DNA of 64,000 bases from Ideonella margarita (GTDB lineage: Bacteria; Pseudomonadota; Gammaproteobacteria; Burkholderiales; Burkholderiaceae_C): the NCBI RefSeq assembly GCF_038066635.1, contig NZ_JBBUTI010000014.1, positions 1 to 64,000 on the forward strand, in the 5' to 3' direction. Both the position numbers and the translations under genes were made by a program. Under the pieces are notes generated by a model that ran no database searches, was not told the DNA's origin, and saw only the letters and a list, made by a program, of their open reading frames with translations. This document shows, one piece after another, positions 25,978 through 35,229 of the stretch; position 1 is the stretch's first letter; every line of letters begins with the position of its first letter.

Positions 25978-28320
25978 ATGAACAACGCCACACCACCGTC
26001 CGCCCTGCCGACTTCCCACCGCCAGCGTCCTGCCATCTGGCTGCTGCTGGCCGCCTGCCTGCTGGCCATGCAAGCCCATGCCGCCGGTGGCGGCGGTGGC
26101 ACCAACACCACGCCCGTGGGTGACGACCACTGGATGAAGCTGGGCCTGGGCACGCTGCTGCTGGCCCTTTGCGCCCTGCTTGGCGCACTGCACGCGCTGC
26201 GCAGCCGAACCCGCCGGCAGAGCGACACCGACCGGCTCAGCCGCGCCATGCTCGACCACAGCCACCAGCTCATCGGGCTGCTGGACCGCAACGGCCTGGT
26301 GGTGCGCCTCAATGAAACCGCCCATGTCTGGCTCGGTGAATTGCCGGAAAGCCTGCGCGGGCAGGCTGTCTGGGCCTTGTCGGGCATTTGCCATGACGCC
26401 CAGCAGGCCGCGCGGCTGCGCACGGCGGTGGAGCAATGCCGGGATGGATTGAGCACCCGTGCCGACCTGCAACTGCTGCGGGCGGGGCCCCAAGCCCAGG
26501 GGATGCGGCATGCCGAATTGAGCCTGCGCCCGGTCACGCCGACCAACGGCCAGGAGGTTCGCTATCTGTTGCTGGAAGCGCGCGACGTGACGATGCGCAG
26601 GCAGGCCGAAGACAAGCTGCGCCTGGCCGCGGCCGTGTTCGAGCAAGCCAGCGAAGGCATCCTGATCACCGATCCCGATGGCCGGGTGGTGTCGGTCAAC
26701 CAGGCGTTCACGAACATCACCGGCTTCCAGGCCGAGGATGTGATCGGCGAGGCTTACCACCGGCTGGCGAGCAACCTGCAAGGGGGCCGGACACAGGAAG
26801 AAATGCGCCGCGCCTTGAAGGTTCGTGGCCAATGGCAGGGCGAGATGCGCAGCCTGCGCAAGGACGGCACGCCCTATGTGGCCCGCGTCACCTTGAGCCG
26901 ACGGCACGACCCCAACGGCGAGATGACGCACCTGATCGCCATCGTCAACGACGTGACGCAGGCCCGCGAGGCGGAGCTCAAGCTGCTCAAGCAGGCTCAC
27001 TTCGACACGCTGACCGACCTGCCCAACCAGCACTTGCTGGCAGACCGTCTGTCGCTGGCCCTGAGTGCGGCGCGCCGCCACGACGAGCCGCTGGCCCTGC
27101 TCTACATGGACCTGAATCAGTTCCGGGTGATCAACGACAATTTCGACCGCTCAGCCGGTGACCTGGTGTTGATGGAAATGGCGCAACGCCTGCGCGACCA
27201 CCTGCGGGAGGTGGACACCGTGGCACGGCTGGGCGGCGACGAATTCGCCGTGCTGTTGCCGGGCACCGATGCCGACGGCGCCGCCCAGGTGGCGGCCAAG
27301 CTGCTCAGCAGGGTGTCACGGCCGTGCATGGTGCGCGACCAGGAGCTCAGCCTGACGCTGAGCATCGGCATTGCGATGTACCCGACCGACGGCGAAGACG
27401 CAGAAGCCCTCGGCCGCTGTGCCGAATCGGCCATGTACATGGCCAAGCAAGGTGGCCGCGGCAATTGGCAGTTCTTCACCGCCGACATGCAGCAGCAATC
27501 GGTGCGCCACCTGCAGCTGGAAGCCGCACTGCGCCGGGCCACCGAGCGCGGCGAGCTGCTGCTGCACTACCAGCCGCAGCTGGACATGCGCAGCGGCGAG
27601 GTGCAGGGCGTGGAGGCGCTGGTGCGCTGGAAGCACCCGGAGCTGGGCATGATCTCGCCAGGCGAGTTCATTCCGATGGCCGAAAGCAATGGCCAGATCA
27701 TTGAAATCGGCCAGTGGGTGATGCGTGAGGCGGCGCGGCAGATGCAGGCCTGGATCTCGCAGGGGCTGACGCCGGCCGTGGTGGCCGTGAACCTGTCGGC
27801 CATCCAGTTCCGCGACACCAGCCTGCCGGAGCAGGTGCAGGCCATCCTCACCGAGGTGGGCCTGCCGCCGCAGTACCTGGAACTGGAGCTCACCGAGAGC
27901 GTGGCCACCGGCAACCCGGCAGCGGCCATCGCGATGATGGGCCGCCTGCATGCGCTGGGGGTGCGCCTGTCGATCGACGACTTCGGCACCGGGTATTCAT
28001 CACTGAACTACCTCAAGCGCTTCCCGATCCACACGCTGAAGATCGACCAGAGCTTCGTGCGGGACATCAGCACCGACGCTGACGACCGCGCCATCGTGCA
28101 GGCCATCGTGCAACTGGCCCGGGCGCTCAAGCTGGGCACCATCGCCGAAGGCGTGGAAACGTCAGATCAGGCGGAGTTCTTAAGGCGCCAGGGCTGCGAC
28201 ATGGTGCAGGGCTACCACTACTGCAAGCCCCTGCCGCCGGCGGAACTGCAGCAATGGCTGACCCAGCGCGCAGCGGCGCTGGCCGGCACATCCACCCAAA
28301 CGGCGCTGAACTGCGCCTGA
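25978..28320 (+). CDS. PAS-PAS-GGDEF-EAL c-di-GMP turnover protein
   Basis: Membrane-anchored cyclic di-GMP enzyme of 780 aa. A signal or anchor segment (about 20-36), a Gly-rich stretch and a second membrane segment (about 53-72) precede two PAS domains (about 85-205 and 215-335). The diguanylate cyclase domain keeps LGGDEF (GGDEF at 419-423) and an upstream inhibitory REVD site. The phosphodiesterase domain keeps EAL at 546-548, LELTES, DDFGTGYSSL, KIDQSFV and AEGVET. Both halves therefore look catalytically intact, although the net activity cannot be told. It ends 3 bp from the convergent CBS gene. Confidence 0.9.
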   Translation: MNNATPPSALPTSHRQRPAIWLLLAACLLAMQAHAAGGGGGTNTTPVGDDHWMKLGLGTLLLALCALLGALHALRSRTRRQSDTDRLSRAMLDHSHQLIGLLDRNGLVVRLNETAHVWLGELPESLRGQAVWALSGICHDAQQAARLRTAVEQCRDGLSTRADLQLLRAGPQAQGMRHAELSLRPVTPTNGQEVRYLLLEARDVTMRRQAEDKLRLAAAVFEQASEGILITDPDGRVVSVNQAFTNITGFQAEDVIGEAYHRLASNLQGGRTQEEMRRALKVRGQWQGEMRSLRKDGTPYVARVTLSRRHDPNGEMTHLIAIVNDVTQAREAELKLLKQAHFDTLTDLPNQHLLADRLSLALSAARRHDEPLALLYMDLNQFRVINDNFDRSAGDLVLMEMAQRLRDHLREVDTVARLGGDEFAVLLPGTDADGAAQVAAKLLSRVSRPCMVRDQELSLTLSIGIAMYPTDGEDAEALGRCAESAMYMAKQGGRGNWQFFTADMQQQSVRHLQLEAALRRATERGELLLHYQPQLDMRSGEVQGVEALVRWKHPELGMISPGEFIPMAESNGQIIEIGQWVMREAARQMQAWISQGLTPAVVAVNLSAIQFRDTSLPEQVQAILTEVGLPPQYLELELTESVATGNPAAAIAMMGRLHALGVRLSIDDFGTGYSSLNYLKRFPIHTLKIDQSFVRDISTDADDRAIVQAIVQLARALKLGTIAEGVETSDQAEFLRRQGCDMVQGYHYCKPLPPAELQQWLTQRAAALAGTSTQTALNCA

Positions 28321-28323
28321 GGC

Positions 28324-28791
28324 TCAGACGGCCGGGCTGGTGCCCTCGGCACCCTCTTCCACCGGCCAGTCGCGGATGTAGGCCTTGAGCATGCGGTTCT
28401 CGAAGTCCTGGGCGTCCACCACGCTCTTGGCCACATCGTAGAACGAGATCACGCCCATCAGGGTGCGGCCGTTCAGCACGGGCATGTAGCGGGCGTGGCG
28501 GCCGAGCATCATCCGGCGCACTTCGTCGATCTCGGTTTCCGGCGTGCAGGTCAGCGGATGGTCGTCCATCACGCTGCGGACCTGCGTGGTGCCGACCTGG
28601 CCGCCATTGGCCACGATGGCCGAAATGACCTCGCGGAAGGTCAGCATGCCGACCAGATCACCGTGGCCGATGACCACCAGCGAGCCGATGTCGTGATCAG
28701 CCATGATGCTGACGGCATCCGCCAGGGGCTGCTCGGGGGTGACGGTGTAGAGGGTGTTGCCCTTGACACGCAGGATGTCGCTGACTTTCAT
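28324..28791 (-). CDS. Tandem CBS-domain protein
   Basis: Small cytoplasmic protein of 155 aa consisting of two CBS motifs (about 1-60 and 70-130), which usually bind adenine nucleotides. MKVSDILRVKGNTLYTVTPEQPLADAV and HDIGSLVVIGHGDLVGMLTFREV mark the first, and MLGRHARYMPVLNGRTLMGVISFYDVAK the second. ATG 28791 follows an AAGGAG site. It diverges from the metY-like gene. The function is unknown; such proteins often act as regulators. Confidence 0.85.
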   Translation of the reverse strand: MKVSDILRVKGNTLYTVTPEQPLADAVSIMADHDIGSLVVIGHGDLVGMLTFREVISAIVANGGQVGTTQVRSVMDDHPLTCTPETEIDEVRRMMLGRHARYMPVLNGRTLMGVISFYDVAKSVVDAQDFENRMLKAYIRDWPVEEGAEGTSPAV

Positions 28792-28886
28792 GACGGATCT
28801 CCTTGCGAACGTGGGTGTTCTGTCGTTTCGTTGTGGGGGGCAACATAGCACACAATCGGCGCCCCAGACACATCTCGGAAAGCCTT

Positions 28887-30221
28887 ATGCCCGGCGCTTC
28901 GAACCCAGGTTTTGACACCCTTGCGCTGCACGCCGGCGCGCAACCCGACCCGGCCACCGGCGCGCGCGCCACGCCGCTGCACATGAGCACGTCCTTCGTG
29001 TTCGAGTCCAGCGACCATGCCGCCTCGCTGTTCAATCTCGAGCGCTCGGGGCACGTCTACAGCCGCATCTCCAACCCCACCAACGCCGTGCTCGAAGAAC
29101 GCATGGCGGCGCTGGAAGGTGGCGTGGGGGCGATCGTCACCGCCAGCGGCCAGGCCGCCCTGCACCTGGCCATCACCACCTTGTGCAGCGCGGGTGACCA
29201 CATCGTGGCCAGCTCGGCACTGTATGGCGGCTCGCACAACCTGCTGCACTACACGCTGCGCCGCTTCGGCATTGAAACCACCTTCGTGGCACCAGGCGAC
29301 CTGGCTGCCTGGCGCGCCGCCATCCGCCCGGAGACCAAGCTGCTGTTTGGTGAAACCCTGGGCAACCCCGGCCTGAACGTGCTGGACCTGCCTGCGGTGA
29401 GCGCCGTGGCCCACGAGGCGGGCCTGCCGCTGCTGGTGGATGCCACCTTCACCCCGCCCTGGTTGATGCGTGCGTTTGAGCACGGCGCAGATCTGGTGGT
29501 GCATTCAGCCACCAAGTTCCTCTCCGGCCATGGCACGGTGATTGGCGGCGTGCTGGTCGACTCCGGCCGGTTTGACTGGCAGGCGGCCCACAACCAGCAC
29601 GGCAAGTTCGCCACCCTGTGCGAGCCCTACGCGGGCTTTCACGACATGGTGTTCACCGAGGAAAGCACCGTGGGCGCCTTCCTGCTGCGCGCCCGCCGCG
29701 AAGGCCTGCGTGACTTTGGCGCCTGCCTCAGCCCGCACAGCGCCTGGCTGATCCTGCAGGGCCTGGAAACGCTGCCGTTGCGCATGGCTCGCCACATCGA
29801 GAACACCCGCGCCGTGGTGAACTTCCTGGCAGCGCATCCGCTGGTGGCACGCGTGGCCTACCCTGAGCTGCCCAGCCACCCTGACCATGCGCTGGCCCGG
29901 CAGCTGCTGCCGCGCGGCGCCGGTGCCGTGTTCACCTTCGACCTGGCCGGCACCCGTGCACAAGGCGTGGCTTTCGTGGACGCGCTGAAGATCTTCTCGC
30001 ACCTGGCCAACGTCGGCGATTGCCGCTCCCTCGTCATTCACCCGGCGTCGACCACGCACTCGCGCATGGACGATCAGGCCCTGCAGGCCGCCGGCATCGG
30101 CCCGGGCACCATCCGCCTGTCGATCGGCCTGGAAGACCCGGCTGATTTGCTGGACGACCTCGGCCGCGCCCTCAAGGCGGCCCAGCGCGCCGGCACCGCC
30201 AACCAAGCCCCGGGAGCCTGA
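28887..30221 (+). CDS. metY: O-acetylhomoserine sulfhydrylase (MetY-type, PLP-dependent)
   Basis: Makes homocysteine from O-acetylhomoserine and sulfide in methionine synthesis. The 444-aa protein belongs to the Cys/Met PLP family. FDTLALHAGAQPDPATGARATPLHMSTSFVF at the N-terminus, YSRISNPTNAVLEERMAALEGG, the PLP lysine in LVVHSATKFLSGHG and the C-terminal VGDCRSLVIHPASTTHSRM are the sulfhydrylase signature. It could use the O-succinyl ester instead. ATG 28887 fits the family N-terminus. The alpha/beta hydrolase gene starts 1 bp after this stop, so the two are coupled. Confidence 0.88.
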   Translation: MPGASNPGFDTLALHAGAQPDPATGARATPLHMSTSFVFESSDHAASLFNLERSGHVYSRISNPTNAVLEERMAALEGGVGAIVTASGQAALHLAITTLCSAGDHIVASSALYGGSHNLLHYTLRRFGIETTFVAPGDLAAWRAAIRPETKLLFGETLGNPGLNVLDLPAVSAVAHEAGLPLLVDATFTPPWLMRAFEHGADLVVHSATKFLSGHGTVIGGVLVDSGRFDWQAAHNQHGKFATLCEPYAGFHDMVFTEESTVGAFLLRARREGLRDFGACLSPHSAWLILQGLETLPLRMARHIENTRAVVNFLAAHPLVARVAYPELPSHPDHALARQLLPRGAGAVFTFDLAGTRAQGVAFVDALKIFSHLANVGDCRSLVIHPASTTHSRMDDQALQAAGIGPGTIRLSIGLEDPADLLDDLGRALKAAQRAGTANQAPGA

Positions 30222-30222
30222 C

Positions 30223-31026
30223 ATGCAATTCAATGTTCGAGGCCAAGCCGTTTACGCCTACACCGGCGGGCAAACGTTCGATGCCAGCAAGCCCTGCGTG
30301 GTGTTCCTGCACGGCGCGTTGAATGACCACAGCGTGTGGACGCTGCTGGCCCGGTGGTTTGCCCACCACGGCCACAGCGTGCTGGCGCTGGACCAACCCG
30401 GCCACTGCCGCTCAGCCGGCCCGCTGCTGCCGAATGTGGAAGCCTTGGCCGACTGGACCTGGGCGGCGCTCGACGCCCTCGGCGTTCAGCAAGCCAGCCT
30501 GGTCGGGCACAGCATGGGTTCGTTGATTGCCCTGGCGGCCGCTGGCCAGGCCCCACAGCGCGCCACCGCCTTGGTGATGGTGGGCACGGCGTATCCGATG
30601 GTGGTGTCAGATGCCCTGCTGCAAGCCGCGCGTGACACGCCGGCCCAGGGCATGGCCATGGTGAACAACCTGGCCATTTCCAGCACGGCCACCAAGCCGG
30701 GATTCCCTGGCCCCGGCAGCTGGCTGCATGGCGGCGGGCTGCAATTGATGGCGCGCGTGCAGGCGTCCAACACGGCTGCCAATGTGTTCGAGCACGACTT
30801 CAAGGTGTGCGGCGCGTATGCGGGCGGCATGGAAGCCGCAGCAGCCGTCACCTGCCCGGCCCACCTGGTGCTGGGCGACGTCGACCAGATGACCCCGCCC
30901 AAAGCCACCAAGGCCCTGGCGGCGGCGCTGCGGGCGCGTGTGCACCGGGTGCCGGGCGGCCACTCGCAGATGCAGGAGCAACCGGAGGCCACGCTGGCGG
31001 CCATCCGGGCAGCGCTCGGCGCTTGA
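30223..31026 (+). CDS. Alpha/beta-fold hydrolase
   Basis: Probable cytoplasmic esterase or hydrolase of 267 aa. VVFLHGALNDHSVW gives the oxyanion region, GHSMG at 95-99 the nucleophile Ser97, GDVDQMTPP the acid and GGHSQMQEQP the catalytic His. No signal peptide. It is translationally coupled to metY, so a role in sulfur amino acid metabolism, for example on a homoserine ester, is possible. However, the sequence does not resemble MetX acetyltransferases closely. The substrate is unknown. Confidence 0.8.
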   Translation: MQFNVRGQAVYAYTGGQTFDASKPCVVFLHGALNDHSVWTLLARWFAHHGHSVLALDQPGHCRSAGPLLPNVEALADWTWAALDALGVQQASLVGHSMGSLIALAAAGQAPQRATALVMVGTAYPMVVSDALLQAARDTPAQGMAMVNNLAISSTATKPGFPGPGSWLHGGGLQLMARVQASNTAANVFEHDFKVCGAYAGGMEAAAAVTCPAHLVLGDVDQMTPPKATKALAAALRARVHRVPGGHSQMQEQPEATLAAIRAALGA

Positions 31027-31031
31027 AGCCC

Positions 31032-31060
31032 CCCGAAGCCACGGTGCGCGTGGCTTCGGG
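31032..31060. terminator. Bidirectional intrinsic terminator
   Basis: CCCGAAGCCACG (31032-31043) and CGTGGCTTCGGG (31049-31060) form a perfect 12-bp stem with a 5-nt loop, followed by CTTT. It separates the hydrolase gene from the convergent tdh gene. Confidence 0.8.
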
Positions 31061-31070
31061 CTTTGCAAGG

Positions 31071-32021
31071 TCAAGCCACGAGCAAAGGCCGCAGCTGGGT
31101 CAGCATCTCGCGCACCATGGCCTGCAGGTCGAACTCGGGGCGCCAGCCCCAGTCGGCCTGTGCTGCCGTGTCGTCGATGGAGCGCGGCCAGCTGTCGGCA
31201 ATCGCCTGCCGGAAGTCCGGCGCATAGTCGATCTCGAACCCGGGCAGCTCGCGGGCAATCGCCGCGGCAATCTCGGCCGGGGTGAAGCTCACGCCGGCCA
31301 GGTTGTAGCCGTGGCGGTCCTTCACCTGCTCGGCCGGTGCGTCCATCAGGCTCAGCGTGGCCCGGATGGCGTCGTCCATGTACATCATCGGCAGGGCGGT
31401 GTCCGCGCCGAGGAAGCTGGTGTAGCGGCCCGTCTTGAGGGCCTCGTGGAAGATTTCCACAGCGTAGTCGGTGGTGCCGCCGCCCGGGGGCGTCTTCCAG
31501 CTGATCAGACCGGGGTAGCGCAGGCAGCGCACGTCCACGCCGTGGTTGCGGTGGTACCAGTCGCACCAGCCCTCGCCTGCCAGCTTCGAGATGCCGTACA
31601 CCGTCGTCGGCTCCATCACCGTCTTCTGCGGCGTGGCGTCACGCGGGGTGGTGGGGCCGAAGGCGGCGATCGAGCTCGGCCAGAACACGCGGTCGAGCTT
31701 GTGGGTGCGGGCCAGTTCCAGCACGTTGAGCAGGCCCTTCATGTTCAGGTCCCAGGCCCACATCGGGTGCTTTTCGCCCCGCGCCGACAAGGCGGCAGCC
31801 AGGTGATAGATGCGGGTGATGCCGTGGCGCTCCACCACCGCGGTCAGGGCGGAGGCATCGGTCACGTCCAGCGCCTCGTGCGCCAGGCCGGCCACGCGGC
31901 CCTTGGGCGACAGATCGCTCGTCACCACCGATTCACGGCCATGCCGCGCCGCGAGTTGTTCGGCCAGCTCGGTGCCGATCTGCCCGTTGGCGCCAATGAT
32001 CAGGGTCTTGGGCGTGCTCAT
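31071..32021 (-). CDS. tdh: L-threonine 3-dehydrogenase, short-chain (SDR/epimerase-like) type
   Basis: NAD-dependent oxidation of threonine to 2-amino-3-ketobutyrate. The 316-aa extended SDR has an N-terminal GANGQIGTELAEQL dinucleotide site and an active-site YGISK motif in TTVYGISKLAGEGWCDWY. CLRYPGLISWKTPPGGGTTDYAVEIFH is typical of the SDR-type threonine dehydrogenases known from Cupriavidus and Flavobacterium rather than the zinc MDR enzyme. It overlaps kbl by 4 bp, which confirms the pathway: threonine to glycine plus acetyl-CoA. Confidence 0.88.
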   Translation of the reverse strand: MSTPKTLIIGANGQIGTELAEQLAARHGRESVVTSDLSPKGRVAGLAHEALDVTDASALTAVVERHGITRIYHLAAALSARGEKHPMWAWDLNMKGLLNVLELARTHKLDRVFWPSSIAAFGPTTPRDATPQKTVMEPTTVYGISKLAGEGWCDWYHRNHGVDVRCLRYPGLISWKTPPGGGTTDYAVEIFHEALKTGRYTSFLGADTALPMMYMDDAIRATLSLMDAPAEQVKDRHGYNLAGVSFTPAEIAAAIARELPGFEIDYAPDFRQAIADSWPRSIDDTAAQADWGWRPEFDLQAMVREMLTQLRPLLVA

Positions 32022-33226
32022 TTCACCAGCCCCAGTTCACGGCCCGCCTGGGTGAAGGCCGCCACGGCTAGCTCAAGATGGTGGCGGTCGTGCACCGCGC
32101 TCATCTGGGTGCGGATGCGGGCCTGGCCCTTGGGCACCACCGGATAGAAGAAGCCGACTGCGTAGACGCCCAGTTCCAGCAGACGCTGGCTGAGTTGCTG
32201 GGCCTTCACGGCGTCATGCACCATGATCGGCACGATGGCGTGGTCGCCGGGCTTGATGTCGAATCCGGCGGCCTGGATGGCCGTGCGGAACCAGGCGGTG
32301 TTTTCCGCCAGCTTGTCGCGCAGCGCCGTGCTGGCTTCGAGCAGGTCGAGCACCTTGATGGATGCACCGACGATGGACGGCGCCACCGTGTTCGAGAAGA
32401 GGTAGGGCCGCGAGCGCTGGCGCAGCAGCTCGATCACCTCGCGCCGGCCGGTGGTGAAGCCGCCCGAGGCGCCGCCCAGGGCCTTGCCCAGCGTGCCGGT
32501 GATGATGTCGACCTGGCCGTACACGCCTCGGTGTTCGTGCGTGCCGCGGCCGGTGGCGCCCATGAAGCCGCTGGCATGGCATTCGTCGATGCCCAGCAGC
32601 GCGCCATGTGCATCACACAGGGCGCGGATTTTGTCGAGCTGCGCTACGGTGCCGTCCATCGAGAACACGCCGTCGGTGAACACCAGCGTGTGTCGCGCGC
32701 CATCGGCCTTGGCCTGGTTCAGGCAGCGCTCCAGATCGGCCATGTCGTTGTGGGCATAGCGGTAGCGCTTGGCCTTGCACAGGCGGATGCCGTCGATGAT
32801 GGACGCGTGGTTCAGGGCGTCGCTGATGATGGCGTCTTCCTCACCCAGCAGCGGCTCGAACAGGCCGCCGTTGGCGTCAAACGCAGCGGCGTAGAGGATG
32901 GTGTCTTCGGTGCCCATGAAGCGGGCAATGCGCTGCTCCAGCGTCTTGTGCAGATCTTGCGTGCCGCAGATGAAGCGCACCGAGCTGAGACCGTATCCAT
33001 GCGTACGCAGTGCCTCATGCGCCGCCTCGATCACTTCCGGGTGCGAGGACAAACCCAAGTAGTTGTTGGCGCACAGGTTGATGACCTCGCGGCCATCGGC
33101 TGTGCGCACCACGGCGCCCTGGGGGCCGGTGATGATGCGCTCAGCCTTGAACAGCCCGGCTTCGCGGATGCCGTCGAGTTCCTGTTGCAGGTGGCGGTAA
33201 AACGGATGCTCTTGAGTGGTGGTCAT
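32018..33226 (-). CDS. kbl: Glycine C-acetyltransferase (2-amino-3-ketobutyrate CoA ligase)
   Basis: PLP enzyme of 402 aa that splits 2-amino-3-ketobutyrate with CoA into glycine and acetyl-CoA. NLCANNYLGLSSHPEVIEAAHEAL, SVRFICGTQDLHKTLEQRIARFMGTEDTILYAAAFDANGGLFE and the PLP-lysine region DIITGTLGKALGGASGG are diagnostic of Kbl within the alpha-oxoamine synthases. First gene of the kbl-tdh operon, divergent from the XRE-cupin regulator. Confidence 0.93.
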   Translation of the reverse strand: MTTTQEHPFYRHLQQELDGIREAGLFKAERIITGPQGAVVRTADGREVINLCANNYLGLSSHPEVIEAAHEALRTHGYGLSSVRFICGTQDLHKTLEQRIARFMGTEDTILYAAAFDANGGLFEPLLGEEDAIISDALNHASIIDGIRLCKAKRYRYAHNDMADLERCLNQAKADGARHTLVFTDGVFSMDGTVAQLDKIRALCDAHGALLGIDECHASGFMGATGRGTHEHRGVYGQVDIITGTLGKALGGASGGFTTGRREVIELLRQRSRPYLFSNTVAPSIVGASIKVLDLLEASTALRDKLAENTAWFRTAIQAAGFDIKPGDHAIVPIMVHDAVKAQQLSQRLLELGVYAVGFFYPVVPKGQARIRTQMSAVHDRHHLELAVAAFTQAGRELGLVK

Positions 33227-33298
33227 GGCTGCGGTGTGGTGGTGGCGCTGTGTGGGCAGGTTTGTCAGTTACCATCGTTGTTCGATGGATTGCACCGT

Positions 33299-33314
33299 GT
33301 TCGATATATCGAAC
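33299..33314. promoter_or_regulatory. Perfect 16-bp palindrome between kbl and the XRE regulator
   Basis: GTTCGATATATCGAAC is a perfect palindrome in the middle of the 141-bp divergent gap. A matching half site, GTTCGAT, occurs 20 bp to the left (33279-33285). It is the most likely operator for the XRE-cupin protein and would control both kbl-tdh and the regulator. Confidence 0.65.
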
Positions 33315-33367
33315 GATTCGTGCAGTATCCAAAAACACCACCGCCTCGTCAAGCCCCCACGCCGAAC

Positions 33368-33964
33368 ATGCCCAGCGTCTCTCGCGCCTCCCGCTCTGCC
33401 CCACCCGCTGAGCCGCCCCGTGTTGGAGAAACATTGGCTGCCTTGCGGCAGGAGCGCGGGCTCTCGCTGGATGAGCTGTCGCGGCAAGCCGGCGTGTCCA
33501 AGTCGATGCTGTCGCAGATCGAGCGCAACCAGGCCAACCCGACGGTGGCCGTGGTCTGGCGTTTGTCGAATGCCCTTGGCGTGCCGCTGGGTGAGTTGCT
33601 GGGTGGTGAACGCCCGACCGGCCCGACGATCAGCACCGTGGCCGCACACGCCACGCCGGGCCTCACCAGCCCGGACGGCAAGTGCCACCTGCGCATCCTC
33701 GGGCCGATCGAGCTGGCCGGCAAGTTCGAGTGGTACGAGCTGACGGTGCAGCCCGGCGGTACGCTGGATTCACAAGCGCACGAGCCCGGCTCGATGGAGC
33801 ACCTGAGTGTGCTTGAAGGGCAGTTGCAGGTCAGCGCCGGCACTGAAAAAAGCCCGCTGGCGCCCGGAGAAACCGCGCGCTACGCGGTGGACCTGCCGCA
33901 CGCCATCCACAACCCGGCCAAGACCGTGGCGCGGGCGCTGCTGGTGGTGCTGCACCCGGCCTGA
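33368..33964 (+). CDS. XRE-family regulator with cupin sensor domain
   Basis: Transcription factor of 198 aa. The N-terminal XRE helix-turn-helix reads LAALRQERGLSLDELSRQAGVSKSMLSQIERNQANPTVAVVWRLSNAL (about 20-70). A C-terminal cupin (about 105-195) has QAHEPGSMEHLSVLEGQLQVSAG and LPHAIHNPAK, the small-molecule sensor of the PuuR/SutR class. It diverges from kbl-tdh, so threonine or glycine response is likely (inference). ATG 33368 gives the family length. Confidence 0.85.
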   Translation: MPSVSRASRSAPPAEPPRVGETLAALRQERGLSLDELSRQAGVSKSMLSQIERNQANPTVAVVWRLSNALGVPLGELLGGERPTGPTISTVAAHATPGLTSPDGKCHLRILGPIELAGKFEWYELTVQPGGTLDSQAHEPGSMEHLSVLEGQLQVSAGTEKSPLAPGETARYAVDLPHAIHNPAKTVARALLVVLHPA

Positions 33965-33974
33965 GGCTCAAGCT

Positions 33975-35210
33975 TCAGCGGCCGAGCAGATCGGCCAGCA
34001 TCAGGCGCTCGAAGCCTGCCTTTTCCCGGAAGTTGCGCACGCGCTCATCCGGGTTCAGCAGCAGCTTGTCGATGAGCTCGGTCGCCGGGGTGCGAACCGG
34101 ATCACACAGCAGCACGATGCGCTGCACGCCCTCCTCTTCCAGCCGGCCCACCCAGTCCTGGCGCATCAGCATCTCGACGACGGGTTCGATCTGCAAGGGG
34201 TCGAGGCGCAGGCGCTCGGCCACGGTGGCCAGCGGCAAGCCCTGCGGGCCCACGCCTCGCACATCGGCCAGCACACCCAGCACCTGCAAGGCCAGCGCAA
34301 AGCGCTGACCCGGCATGTTCGGCTGCCGCACGACCCGCATCTGCAGGCTCGGCGCATAGGCAGCAATCACCGCGCCCATCAGCACGATCGCCCAGCTCAG
34401 GTAGAGCCAGAGCAGGAAGATCGGGGCGGTCGCAAACGCGCCGTAGATCGTCGAGTAGGTGGACACCGAGCCGACATACCAGGCCAGCACGCGCTTGGCC
34501 ACCTCGAAGGCGATGGCCACGAACAGCCCGCCGGAGATGGCATGGCGCCAACGCACATGGGTGTTGGGCACGTAATGGAATAGCCCCGCCACCGCCGCGC
34601 CCAGCAGCACGAACTCGACCACGTCGAAAAACACGCTGATGCCGCCCGGCATGGCCCCCACCAGCCCCTTGGAGGCTGACACCGCGTACGAAGTCATCGT
34701 CAGGCTGCCGCCGAGCAGCAGGGGCCCGAGGGTGAGCGCTGCCCAGTACACCAGCACCCGCTGGGCGATGGGACGCGGCTTGCGCACCCGCCAGATGGCG
34801 TTCAGGCTGCGGTCGATCGTCAACATCAGGGACAAGGCGCTGACCAGCAGCACGGCCAAGCCCGCGGTGCCCAGGCGGTTAGCCTTGCTCGCGAACATCG
34901 TCAGCGAGCTCAGCACGGGCTTGGCGATGTTGTCGGGCACCAGGCTTTGCAGGAAGTACTTCTGCAGCGAATCCTGAAACTTGGCGAAGATGGGAAACGC
35001 TGTGAACAAGGCCAGCATCACCGTCAGCAGCGGGACCAGCGCGATCAGGGTGGTGAAGGTCAAGCTGCCGGCTGTCAGGCCCAAGCGGTCTTCGCGGAAC
35101 CGCTCACGCAGCATGCGTGCGGTGTCATACCAGGGCCAGTTGCGCAGGGTCTGCAGGGTGCTTGCCACGCCCTCGCGCCAGTGGCCTTTCAAATCGGAAC
35201 GGGAAATCAT
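33975..35210 (-). CDS. YihY/virulence factor BrkB family inner-membrane protein
   Basis: Predicted six-helix membrane protein of 411 aa. The YihY core is clear: RLGLTAGSLTFTTLIALVPLLTVMLALFTAFP, RSLNAIWRVRKPRP and the late YGAFATAPIFLLWLYLSWAIVLMGAVIAA. A cytoplasmic C-terminal domain of about 120 residues (from about 290) includes a winged-helix-like region. ATG 35210 gives MISRSDLKGHWREG. Once misnamed ribonuclease BN, its true role is unknown. It diverges from the DUF2069 gene with only about 20 bp between starts. Confidence 0.85.
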   Translation of the reverse strand: MISRSDLKGHWREGVASTLQTLRNWPWYDTARMLRERFREDRLGLTAGSLTFTTLIALVPLLTVMLALFTAFPIFAKFQDSLQKYFLQSLVPDNIAKPVLSSLTMFASKANRLGTAGLAVLLVSALSLMLTIDRSLNAIWRVRKPRPIAQRVLVYWAALTLGPLLLGGSLTMTSYAVSASKGLVGAMPGGISVFFDVVEFVLLGAAVAGLFHYVPNTHVRWRHAISGGLFVAIAFEVAKRVLAWYVGSVSTYSTIYGAFATAPIFLLWLYLSWAIVLMGAVIAAYAPSLQMRVVRQPNMPGQRFALALQVLGVLADVRGVGPQGLPLATVAERLRLDPLQIEPVVEMLMRQDWVGRLEEEGVQRIVLLCDPVRTPATELIDKLLLNPDERVRNFREKAGFERLMLADLLGR

Positions 35211-35229
35211 GGCGGCTATGATGCCAGCC

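Noticed and set aside
28792..28886. Possible SAM- or SAH-type riboswitch ahead of the sulfhydrylase gene
   Set aside because: The gap is only 95 bp and no recognisable aptamer pattern or expression platform was found.
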